From Dehalococcoidia bacterium (GTDB lineage Bacteria; Chloroflexota; Dehalococcoidia; Lucifugimonadales; Lucifugimonadaceae): DNA of 64,000 bases. Position numbers and translations under genes: made by a program. The notes below the pieces were generated by a model. It was not told where the DNA came from. It did not search any database and worked only from the letters and a program-made list of their open reading frames with translations. The stretch lies in the NCBI GenBank assembly GCA_022824185.1, contig JAJEAU010000010.1, positions 186,001-250,000 of the forward strand, given 5' to 3'. Shown piece after piece: positions 48,737 through 57,750 of the stretch (the first letter of the stretch is position 1; each line of letters starts with the position of its first letter).

Positions 48737-49654
48737 ATGTCCATCCGATACGAAACCGAAGAACATGTCGCAGTTATCACCATTGCCAACGAACGCAAGG
48801 CCAACACGTTGGACAAGGAACACGCATTAGCGCTTGGTCAAGCGTGGGCGAATGCGTGGTCAGATCGCCAAATCCGCGCAATCGTCGTCACAGGAGAAGG
48901 CGATCGACACTTCTGCGGCGGGCACGATCTGTCGCTGCGCGAGGATGTGACCGAAGAGGAACACCGTTTCCTGTCACTCGAACGCATCTTTCGCCCTCCC
49001 GCCGGTTACATCAACGGCATGCAGTCAGGCATCGACGGTGGCATGGCTGATCACTTCCCGCGCATCCACAAACCCGTTGTAGCGGCCATCAACGGTTGGG
49101 CTGTCGGAGCCGGGCTTTATCTCCTCTTGGCCTCGACGGACATCCGCATCGCCGCAAAAGGCCAAGCCAACTTCCGTTTCGGTCTAATCTCCAGAGGCTG
49201 GGTTGGCGCCGGGCCGGGCGCGACCTTGCTCCTGAAGCAGATCCGATATGCCGACGCCATGAAGATTCTGCTGGCAGACCAAACCGTCGATTCTGACGAA
49301 GCTCTGAGAATCGGCTTGGTGAACGAGACAGTCCCACCTAGCCAGTTGATGGATCGCGCCCTCGAAACCGCACATCGAATCGCCCAGTTGCCGCCGTTGG
49401 CGACTATCAAGATGAAGGAGTTCGTACACCGCTTCGGCGATCTGCCAGTCGATCAGGCATGGAACGTCCAAGCCCTCATCAACTTCCTCCTGCTTCAAAC
49501 CACTCAAGACGCTCAAGAGGGCCGATCTTCCTTCCTCGAACGCCGCGAGCCCAACTTCACAGGAGAATACCTAGGGCAGGAAGGCTATTACGAAGACGCA
49601 TCCGAGGAGCAACGCGCCCGGTTGGAAGAGCTGAAGCGTCAAATAGACTGGTAA
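48737..49654 (+). CDS. Enoyl-CoA hydratase/isomerase family
   Basis: AVITIANERKANTLDKEHALALGQAW, GGHDLS, KPVVAAINGWAVGAGLYLLL. Confidence 0.88.
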   Translation: MSIRYETEEHVAVITIANERKANTLDKEHALALGQAWANAWSDRQIRAIVVTGEGDRHFCGGHDLSLREDVTEEEHRFLSLERIFRPPAGYINGMQSGIDGGMADHFPRIHKPVVAAINGWAVGAGLYLLLASTDIRIAAKGQANFRFGLISRGWVGAGPGATLLLKQIRYADAMKILLADQTVDSDEALRIGLVNETVPPSQLMDRALETAHRIAQLPPLATIKMKEFVHRFGDLPVDQAWNVQALINFLLLQTTQDAQEGRSSFLERREPNFTGEYLGQEGYYEDASEEQRARLEELKRQIDW

Positions 49655-49672
49655 CCAAAGGTACCTCTAAGC

Positions 49673-49846
49673 ATGGATCGTTGGCAATACGCGAAAGATG
49701 AACATCCGGCTTACTGCACTTGCGTCAAATGTGTCGATGCAAAGGAACGGGGCGAGGCGAAGCGAACTCGCACGGCTCGCGGAGCTTTCGGCAACCTCTT
49801 TGAACGACTCGTTTCGAAGTTGAGACGCTTCTTCACCCGCCCCTAA
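49673..49846 (+). CDS. Small hypothetical protein (57 aa) with CxxC
   Basis: MDRWQYAKDEHPAYCTCVKCVDAKERGEAKRTRTARGAFGNLFERLVSKLRRFFTRP*; below the track length cutoff. Confidence 0.4.
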   Translation: MDRWQYAKDEHPAYCTCVKCVDAKERGEAKRTRTARGAFGNLFERLVSKLRRFFTRP

Positions 49847-49873
49847 TCTCGTCGCTGTTCCATTCGCCTTAAT

Positions 49874-50130
49874 TCAACCGGCAATCCATCGCCACCAAAC
49901 CCATCCGAAAACCGCGCCCAATACTGCACACGTTGGCAACATGACGGCGATAAATGCGACCTCCAACGCGGTATCGAACTGAAGCGCCAACACGACGCTA
50001 AAAGCCACCGCCACGCACGCTCCGACGATCCCGCCTAGCAAAATATGTCGTCCGGCACCCACAAGATCGATATTAAACGCTGCCCTGCCCTGTAGAATCT
50101 CGTTGCGTAAAAACGACGTTCTCAGGCGGG
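49874..50130 (-). CDS. Small membrane protein (C-terminal part of the 153-aa ORF)
   Basis: ILLGGIVGACVAVAFSVVLALQFDTALEVAFIAVMLPTCAVLGAVFGWVWWRWIAG; start uncertain, upstream part is antisense to the dehydratase. Confidence 0.4.
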
Positions 50131-50134
50131 AAAC

Positions 50135-51883
50135 ATGACCAATCAAAACGGCAAAGTCCTTCGAAGCGAAGCATGGTTCGGTCCCCGCGATCTCGAAGGC
50201 TTCCTCCACCGATCCGGACTCAAAAACCAAGGTTGGGACGAAGACTCCTTCGCCGGCAAACCGGTCATCGGCATCGCAAACTCTTGGAGCGAGGCCACCC
50301 ACTGCAACGCGCATCTCCGCCAAATCGCTGAGCACGTCAAACGTGGCGTGATCGCAGCCGGCGGTTTCCCGCTTGAGTTCCCGACGATTTCACTGGGAGA
50401 GTTCTTCCTCGCCCCTACCTCGATGCTCTACCGCAACCTAATGGCGATGGACGTCGAAGAGATGATCCGCGGTCTACCGATCGACGGCGTCGTTCTGCTC
50501 TCCAACTGCGACAAGACCACGCCCGCAATGCTGATGGGTGCCGCATCCGCCGACCTCCCCGCAATCATCGTGACCGGCGGCCCGCAACTAAAAGGCAACT
50601 GGCGAGGCGAAGAGCTGGGATCCTGCACCGACTGCCGACGTTACTGGTCCGAACTCCGTGCTGGCACAATTACCCAAGCCGAATACGACTCGATGGAAGA
50701 AGCGATCTACCGTTCACCCGGCCACTGCATGGTCATGGGAACCGCCTCCACAATGTCCGTGATCTGCGAGGCGTTGGGCATGACACTCCCCGGGGGAGCC
50801 GCCATCCCCGGCGCCGATTCTCGTCGTCGCGTCTTCGCCGAACGCGCCGGAGCGACCGCTGTCGACCTAGTCAGAAACAACACTCGCCCGTCTCAACTCA
50901 TCACGCAAGAGGCACTCGAAAATGCCGCCTTGTCGCTCTTGGCATTGGGCGGTTCCACCAATGCCATCATCCATCTGACGGCCATTGCCGGACGCGCGGG
51001 CATCGATTTCCCCCTCAGCAAGTGGGACGAACTGTCCCAACGCGTCCCTGTCATCGCGAACCTGAAGCCATCGGGCAAATACCTGATGGAAGACTTCTTC
51101 TACGCCGGCGGCGCACCCGCATTCTTCAAGAAAATACTGCACCTCCTGCACGAGGACTGCCCAAACGTCAACGGCAAAACACTAGCCGAAAACGTTGCCG
51201 ACGCCGATTGCCACAACGACGAGGTAATCCTCGATCCCAACCGCGCGCTCTACCCTGACGGCGGGGTATCGATCCTTAGAGGCTCGTTGGCACCAGACGG
51301 CGCGGTCATCAAACGCTCAGCCGCATCATCCAACCTGCTCCAGCACACGGGCCGGGCAGTCGTCTTCTCAAGTCCAAGTGACCTCCACAACCGCATCGAC
51401 GACCCTGATCTTGACGTCACCGAAAACGACATCTTGGTCATGCAAAACGCAGGTCCAATCGGTGGACCCGGAATGCCAGAAGCAGGCTTCCTCCCCCTAC
51501 CTCGGAAAATCCTTGCCCAAGGTATACGAGACATGGTCCGCATCTCCGACGCTCGCATGAGCGGCACAGCCTTCGGAACGGTCGTCCTCCACGTCTCGCC
51601 CGAATCAGCGATCGGAGGCCCATTGGCCCTCGTCAGAAACGGCGATCTGATATCCCTCGATGCAAACGAAGGACGACTGGATCTACTAGTGGATGACGAC
51701 GAGCTAACCCGAAGGCGATCCGAACTCGAAACCGCAAATCAAACCAGTTCAAACGGCAAGCCCGACAGAGGCTACATGCACGTCTACAACCGCCACGTCA
51801 TGCAATCCCAACACGGTTGCGACTTCGATTTCGCCGTAGGAAATACGCCAGTGGAGACGCATGTGGAATTTGAGGGAGGGTGA
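50135..51883 (+). CDS. IlvD/Edd family dehydratase (possibly sugar-acid dehydratase)
   Basis: IGIANSWSEATHCNAHL, LLSNCDKTTPAMLMGAASADLPAI, RMSGTAFGTVVLHVSPESAIGGPLA. Confidence 0.92.
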   Translation: MTNQNGKVLRSEAWFGPRDLEGFLHRSGLKNQGWDEDSFAGKPVIGIANSWSEATHCNAHLRQIAEHVKRGVIAAGGFPLEFPTISLGEFFLAPTSMLYRNLMAMDVEEMIRGLPIDGVVLLSNCDKTTPAMLMGAASADLPAIIVTGGPQLKGNWRGEELGSCTDCRRYWSELRAGTITQAEYDSMEEAIYRSPGHCMVMGTASTMSVICEALGMTLPGGAAIPGADSRRRVFAERAGATAVDLVRNNTRPSQLITQEALENAALSLLALGGSTNAIIHLTAIAGRAGIDFPLSKWDELSQRVPVIANLKPSGKYLMEDFFYAGGAPAFFKKILHLLHEDCPNVNGKTLAENVADADCHNDEVILDPNRALYPDGGVSILRGSLAPDGAVIKRSAASSNLLQHTGRAVVFSSPSDLHNRIDDPDLDVTENDILVMQNAGPIGGPGMPEAGFLPLPRKILAQGIRDMVRISDARMSGTAFGTVVLHVSPESAIGGPLALVRNGDLISLDANEGRLDLLVDDDELTRRRSELETANQTSSNGKPDRGYMHVYNRHVMQSQHGCDFDFAVGNTPVETHVEFEGG

Positions 51884-52031
51884 GTAGCCCTGGAATGAGG
51901 CTTATCCAAACGGAAGCCGTTGATCGGCAAGATCGATCATGTCTGGTTTGAATTGAACGGCGGATCGAGATAGATCAGGTCAACCGTTTCAGATGGCCAT
52001 TGGCGTTGCAAGCGCCCGTCCCGAAGACGCC

Positions 52032-53045
52032 TCAAGGCGTAGGCGCATCACCCGGTATCAACCCGTCCGCCTTCATCTCCGCCCAAACATCACTAGGTAT
52101 CTCCTGCCCTACCAAAGCGAAGTTCTCCTCTAACTCCGCCACCGACTGCGCGCCTGGCACGACCGTTCCCACAGCCGGATGCGCCAACACGAACTGCAAA
52201 GCTGCCGCCTTCAAATCGACCTTGTGCCGCCGGCAAACCGCATCCAACCGTCGCGCCTGATCCACCAGATGCTTCGGAGCAAGCTCATAGTTGAACGTCA
52301 CATCCCCATCCAAGTCTCGAGCCAAGATCCCGCTGTTGTAGGGTCCGCCAACGATGATTTTCACGTCTCGCTCAACGCATAGAGGCAAGAACTCGTCATA
52401 CGCGTCGTGATCCAACAGCGTGTATCGTCCAGCCAGCAACACCGCATCGATGTCGAACGAACGAACAAACCGAGCCGGCATCTGCCACTCGTTCATCCCG
52501 CAACCAATCGCCTTGATCGTCCCCTGTTCCCGTAACTCCACCAATGTTGGGAAAGCCTCTTCCATCGCCTGCTTCTCGCCATGCGGCTGAGTATCTGGGT
52601 CATGCACCAGAACAATCTCTACATGATCGGTCTGCAACCGCACCAGACTATCCTCAATCGACCTCAAAACGTCATCCCGAGTCCAACTGTCGACAGCGTA
52701 GTGATCAGCGAAATTGTCCGGTGAATCCTCAGCCGACGTTCCACCTTCGTAAACCTCCAAGACCCTACCCACTTTTGTCGAGATCACATAGCTGTCACGG
52801 TCCAGGCTGGACAATGCGGTCCCGTACCTAACCTCGCTCCGACCCGAACCGTACAGCGGTGCCGTATCGAAGTAGTTGATCCCAATCTCATGAGCACGCC
52901 GGATTATTCGGCCCGCTTCATCGTGCGCCGTGCCACCGTACAACCCATCACCCAACACCATCCCACTCAACGGAGCGCCACCCAAGCCAAGACGCGTCAC
53001 CTCAACGCCTTGATTACCAATCTCAACCTTTTCTAGCGGATCCAA
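52032..53045 (-). CDS. Aldo/keto reductase
   Basis: VTRLGLGGAPLSG, YFDTAPLYGSGRSEVRYGTAL, VLAHPAVGTVVPGAQSVAELEEN. Confidence 0.92.
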   Translation of the reverse strand: MDPLEKVEIGNQGVEVTRLGLGGAPLSGMVLGDGLYGGTAHDEAGRIIRRAHEIGINYFDTAPLYGSGRSEVRYGTALSSLDRDSYVISTKVGRVLEVYEGGTSAEDSPDNFADHYAVDSWTRDDVLRSIEDSLVRLQTDHVEIVLVHDPDTQPHGEKQAMEEAFPTLVELREQGTIKAIGCGMNEWQMPARFVRSFDIDAVLLAGRYTLLDHDAYDEFLPLCVERDVKIIVGGPYNSGILARDLDGDVTFNYELAPKHLVDQARRLDAVCRRHKVDLKAAALQFVLAHPAVGTVVPGAQSVAELEENFALVGQEIPSDVWAEMKADGLIPGDAPTP

Positions 53046-53063
53046 ATCTTTCCCCCTCGTGAC

Positions 53064-54128
53064 TCAAGCAACCAATCCCGCAATAGCATCTCCCACCGCG
53101 GCGGTAGTCGAAGACCCACCCAAATCAGGCGTCAATATCTCACCCGTTTCCAGCGTGTTTTCCACCGCATTCCGCACCGAATCCGCCGCCGCATCCTCTC
53201 CCAAATGATCAAGCATCAACGCCGCGGTCAAAATCTGCGCCATCGGATTGGCGATACCCATTCCCGCGATATCGGGAGCGCTCCCATGCGTCGGCTCAAA
53301 CATCGACGGATTCGTACGCGTCGGATCCAAATTCGCGCTAGACGCCAATCCCATCGACCCGGTAATGATCGCCCCGATATCCGTCAAAATGTCCCCAAAA
53401 AGGTTCGATGCCACCACGACATCGAAACTCTCAGGCCTTCGGATGAAATCCATGCAAGCCGCATCGATCAGCAGCGAATTGGTTTCGATGTCCGGATACT
53501 CCTCCCTGACAGCATCGAATGTCCGATCCCACAACACCATCCCATATCCCTGTGCGTTCGACTTCGTGATCGAGGTCACATGCATCTTCTTGTTCCGCTC
53601 GCGCGCCAACTCGAACGCATACCGAATCACGCGCTCACAACCCTTGCGTGTGAATACCGAAGACTGCACAGCAACCTCATCGGGGAAATCCTGATACTGA
53701 AATCCCCCGACATTGGCATACTCGCCTTCAGTATTCTCCCGAACCACAACCAAATTAACGTCGTAAGGTTTCACATCCTTCAACGGCGATTCGACCCCCG
53801 GCAACAATACCGATGGTCGAACACATGCAAACTGATCGAATGCCCTCCGGATCGGCAACAACAATCCATTCAACGTGATGTGATCCTGCAACTCCGGATG
53901 CCCGACCGCGCCGAGGAATATGGCATCGAATCCTCGCAGTTGCTCCACCCCGTCTGATGGCATCATTTTTCCGTGCTCGAAGTAATACTCCGAGCTCCAA
54001 GGAAACTCCACAAACTCCCATTCGATCCCATGCTTGCCGGCGAGTGCGTCGAGTACCTTCAACGCCTCGTCGACAACGTCCACACCGATTCCGTCGCCCT
54101 TGATTACAGCGATCTGATGCTTGGCCAA
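53064..54128 (-). CDS. Isocitrate/isopropylmalate/tartrate dehydrogenase family (tartrate dehydrogenase-like)
   Basis: IAVIKGDGIGVDVVDEALKVLDAL, VVRENTEGEYANVGG, NLFGDILTDIGAIITGSMGLASSANL, PTHGSAPDIAG. Confidence 0.9.
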   Translation of the reverse strand: MAKHQIAVIKGDGIGVDVVDEALKVLDALAGKHGIEWEFVEFPWSSEYYFEHGKMMPSDGVEQLRGFDAIFLGAVGHPELQDHITLNGLLLPIRRAFDQFACVRPSVLLPGVESPLKDVKPYDVNLVVVRENTEGEYANVGGFQYQDFPDEVAVQSSVFTRKGCERVIRYAFELARERNKKMHVTSITKSNAQGYGMVLWDRTFDAVREEYPDIETNSLLIDAACMDFIRRPESFDVVVASNLFGDILTDIGAIITGSMGLASSANLDPTRTNPSMFEPTHGSAPDIAGMGIANPMAQILTAALMLDHLGEDAAADSVRNAVENTLETGEILTPDLGGSSTTAAVGDAIAGLVA

Positions 54129-54180
54129 CCCAAACCCTTAACCTTTCCGTACGGATTCTCAGTGATTTACACCGAGAATT

Positions 54181-55050
54181 TCAGTTCGACGAACGCTCCT
54201 CGATGATCTCCAGAACACCAGCGATGTCGTTCTCGCCCCAACCCTTCTCGACCATCGAGTGGAACATCTCATACGATTTCAGCGCAAGTTCGAGCGAAAG
54301 CCCCTCACTGGCGGCCAGATCGCTGATAATGCCCAGATCCTTGTCGAGGTTCCGCACCGGCGCGGCCGAATCCTCAAAATCGCGATCCGCCGTAATCGGG
54401 TAACTCCTACCCACCATCACGCTGTTGCCCCATGAAACCTCCAGCAACTCGCCCGCTGCATTGATATCAACGCCCGCAGAATTCGCCAATGCAAACGCCT
54501 CGGCAGCCGCAGCGCAGTTCACACCCACGAGAAGCTGGTTGATCAGCTTCATCGCCGTGCCAGCGCCATTTGGTCCCATCAACCGCACGTTCGCACCCAT
54601 CAACTCCAGATACGGCAACGCCTTGGTGAACGCCTCTTCCGAACCGCCGCACATGATCGCCAGCGTACCCGCTTCCGCACCGGTCGGACCACCGCTGATC
54701 GGCGCATCGATGAACATCGCTCCCTTCGACTCAACCGCCTCAGCACACTTCCTAGACGTCCCGATATCCACAGTGCTGTGATCGACGACGATCTGGCCAG
54801 GCTCCAAAGCCGGAACGATCTCGCCAGTAATCACATCCAAAGACGTCTGGACACTCGGAAGACACGCCAACACCACATCAACCTTCGACACCAGATCCGC
54901 CGTCGAATCGGCGCCGGTCGCCCCACGTTCGATCATCGCCTCAATCTTCGACTGCGTCCTCGTGAAAACGATCGGCTCCGCGCCTTTGGCGAGCAAATTG
55001 TCCGCCATCCCCTGACCCATGTTGCCAAGACCGATGAATCCTACCGACAT
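54181..55050 (-). CDS. NAD(P)-dependent 3-hydroxyacid/2-hydroxy-3-oxopropionate reductase family
   Basis: VGFIGLGNMGQGMADNLLAKG, FIDAPISGGPTGAEAGTLAIMCGG, GAGTAMKLINQLL. Confidence 0.9.
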   Translation of the reverse strand: MSVGFIGLGNMGQGMADNLLAKGAEPIVFTRTQSKIEAMIERGATGADSTADLVSKVDVVLACLPSVQTSLDVITGEIVPALEPGQIVVDHSTVDIGTSRKCAEAVESKGAMFIDAPISGGPTGAEAGTLAIMCGGSEEAFTKALPYLELMGANVRLMGPNGAGTAMKLINQLLVGVNCAAAAEAFALANSAGVDINAAGELLEVSWGNSVMVGRSYPITADRDFEDSAAPVRNLDKDLGIISDLAASEGLSLELALKSYEMFHSMVEKGWGENDIAGVLEIIEERSSN

Positions 55051-55497
55051 CGTTAATTGCTCCTGCAGATTGTTGAAACGAGGCGACGCACGCCGATTGT
55101 CAATTGTGCATCACGGAGAGACGCACACTGTCGCTTTAGACGGACGGGGAAAAGTATATAAGCGTCGCACACCGTCAACGCGACGAAACCCGGAAGCCCG
55201 TTGTATTCACACGCCGCAACACCGCGCATCTCATCCCAAGTTGATCGCTTTCAGGCTGTGCCTTTTTCCCAACTACGATCTGCAAAACACACGCGAAATC
55301 CGAACGGCAATTCGTCGAGAGTGTCTACAATCAGGAACGGCCGGAGGTCGCCTAGCAAGCGTAATTGGGTCGCATCTAGGCCGTACGAACCATGCGCCCC
55401 CCTCCGGCCTGTGAGATTGTCTAGTTCGCCAACCTCTAGGCTTGAGTATAAGGCAACCTCTCCTCACCCGTCAGGATCGGGCCTGACTCCATCCACT

Positions 55498-56550
55498 CTA
55501 GTCAAGCTGCCGCAACTTCGGATCCAACCGGTCACGCAGCCAGTCACCGAAGAAGTTCATCGACATCACCAGCAGGAAGATCGACAGACCCGGGAAGAAC
55601 GACGACCACCAGACTCCATTGATCAGATACTGATATCCCTCATCCACCATCTTGCCCCAAGTCGGAATCGGGTCAGGTATCCCGACGCCAAGGAACGACA
55701 GCGTCGACTCCGTCAAGATCAACCCACCCACACGCAGAGTCGCGATCACGAGCACCGTGCTGAACGTCCCCGGCAAGATGTGCCGCATCATCAACCGCAA
55801 GTTGCTCGCACCCATGATCCGAGCCGCACTGATGTAATCAAGCGACCTGATCGTCAACACATCCGCCCTCACCTGCCGCACAAACGGTGGCCACGCAATC
55901 ATCGCAATGATGATGATCACCGTCGTCTCAGTAGCCCCAATCGTCGCCCCCACCATGATCGCCACCAACAAGAACGGCAACGCGTTCCAGATGTCCACGA
56001 ACCGCATCAACACCTCGTCGATCCACCCCCCGTAAAATCCGCCGAGTATCCCCATCGCTGTCCCGATGATGACTCCAGACAGCAAAGCGTACCCCGAAAC
56101 TTTCAGGGAAACCCGCGCTCCGTGAATGATCCTCGACAACACGTCTCGACCCAATCCATCGCTGCCCAAGATGTAATCGGTCCTGCCAAAACCCTTCTTC
56201 GCCGCCAATTTGTACCCGATCTGCCCGGCGTCGGTCGTCATGTCGAAATCGGCTTCGTTCGGCGCAAGTTCATTCGCAGGATGAGGTTGCGCCCAAGTCG
56301 GAGCCATGAGGTTGAAATCCAACCGCTGGAAATTCGGGTCTGCCGGAGAAATCCATTCTGAGAAAAACGCCACAAAACTCACGATCACCAAAATCACGAT
56401 CGGAATTATTGGCCAGCGCCGTAGAACGTACCAGATCTGAGACGGCAACGGACGTCTGACAGCGCGGAGCCCTGTCGTCGGAGCGGCGTCCAACCGTTCC
56501 GCAACTACGTCCGTAGTCACAGTTTGATCTTGCCTCTGTTCAGTTGCCAC
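55498..56550 (-). CDS. ABC transporter permease (DppC/OppC family)
   Basis: LGSDGLGRDVLSRIIHGARVSLKV; VRQVRADVLTIRSLDYISAARIMGASNLRLMMRHILPG (EAA loop). Confidence 0.93.
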   Translation of the reverse strand: MATEQRQDQTVTTDVVAERLDAAPTTGLRAVRRPLPSQIWYVLRRWPIIPIVILVIVSFVAFFSEWISPADPNFQRLDFNLMAPTWAQPHPANELAPNEADFDMTTDAGQIGYKLAAKKGFGRTDYILGSDGLGRDVLSRIIHGARVSLKVSGYALLSGVIIGTAMGILGGFYGGWIDEVLMRFVDIWNALPFLLVAIMVGATIGATETTVIIIIAMIAWPPFVRQVRADVLTIRSLDYISAARIMGASNLRLMMRHILPGTFSTVLVIATLRVGGLILTESTLSFLGVGIPDPIPTWGKMVDEGYQYLINGVWWSSFFPGLSIFLLVMSMNFFGDWLRDRLDPKLRQLD

Positions 56551-56574
56551 TCGTTATCCTCGTGTCAGCGGTTC

Positions 56575-57525
56575 CTAATCGAACCTGATCCGCGGGTCGA
56601 TCAATGCGTACACGATGTCCGTCAAAAACGTCGCCACGACGTACACGACGATGAACATCAATACAGCGCCTTGCAACGTCGGGAAGTCGTTACCATGCAC
56701 CGCCTCAATCGCCATCAATCCGATCCCCGGTCTCGAAAAGATGGTTTCCACAACCAACGCACCTTCGATGAAACCAGCGAACGCCAACGTAGACGCAGTC
56801 AATGGCTGTATCAGCGCATTCCTGAACGCATGCTTCCAGATCACAAACGATGTTGTTACGCCCTTCGCTCGAGCCAGCTTGACATATTCCGAATCAAGCA
56901 CTTCGAGCATTGCGGACCGGGTAAGGCGCAAATAACCGGCAAGACCACCAAGAGTCATCGCCGTCACAGGCAATACCAAATATTCCATTTGCCATAACGA
57001 CGGATCTTGGGTGGAATCCCCCGCCAAGCCAGCCGGCAACCAATCTAGCCATATCGCAAACACCTGGATCAGGATGATCGCGAACCAGAAAACCGGAATC
57101 GATTGACCGATCAACGCCAAAAAGCGGCCACCATAATCGGACAAGGTGGCCCGTTTCACGGCCGAAAGCACCCCCAATCCGACTCCGATCACCCCCGAGA
57201 ACACCCACGCAAACGTCCCTAACTGCAAACTATGAGGAATCTTCTCGGTGATTGTCCGGGCCACCGGTAGCTTGAACGCTAAAGTCTCACCCAGATCACC
57301 TCGCAACACTCTACCTAACCACAGCAAATACTGTTCCGGATACGACCTGTCTAACGCGAGTTCCTTTCGAATCTCCGCGACCGCTTCATCGGATAACCCG
57401 TAACCCGATGTCGCGAACAGCAACAGAGGGTCACCTACCGCACGTGACAGAGAGAACACGATCGCCGTCGCGGCAACCGTGCTGAGGATCATGAAGAGGA
57501 ATCTTCTTATCAGGAAACGGCGCAT
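56575..57525 (-). CDS. ABC transporter permease (DppB/OppB family)
   Basis: RRFLIRRFLFMILSTVAATAIVFSLSRAVGDP; LTRSAMLEVLDSEYVKLARAKGVTTSFVIWKHAFRNALIQPLT. Confidence 0.93.
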   Translation of the reverse strand: MRRFLIRRFLFMILSTVAATAIVFSLSRAVGDPLLLFATSGYGLSDEAVAEIRKELALDRSYPEQYLLWLGRVLRGDLGETLAFKLPVARTITEKIPHSLQLGTFAWVFSGVIGVGLGVLSAVKRATLSDYGGRFLALIGQSIPVFWFAIILIQVFAIWLDWLPAGLAGDSTQDPSLWQMEYLVLPVTAMTLGGLAGYLRLTRSAMLEVLDSEYVKLARAKGVTTSFVIWKHAFRNALIQPLTASTLAFAGFIEGALVVETIFSRPGIGLMAIEAVHGNDFPTLQGAVLMFIVVYVVATFLTDIVYALIDPRIRFD

Positions 57526-57688
57526 CGTTCCATTCGTTCAGCGTCTAATGACATCATGCGTCGGTTCATCATACTACCGACACCCATCGACTGCACAACC
57601 ATCTCCCTATACATAATCCGCTCTCCACGCACCACGGAATCGCACTCGGACGAAATCCGCGCCGTGCTTGGAGAGCGGATCGTTCCGC

Positions 57689-57725
57689 CATCGGTAGGTC
57701 TGGATTGTGGCCATCCCTACCGATG
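57689..57725 (-). promoter_or_regulatory. Hairpin with perfect 10-bp stem between substrate-binding-protein and permease genes
   Basis: CATCGGTAGG (57689-57698) and CCTACCGATG (57716-57725), 17-nt loop. Confidence 0.6.
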
Positions 57726-57750
57726 ACGTGAACTCAATTCTTGAGCCGGT

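Noticed and set aside
55201-56361. 386-codon plus-strand ORF
   Set aside because: Antisense to the DppC-like permease; Arg/His/Pro-rich translation.
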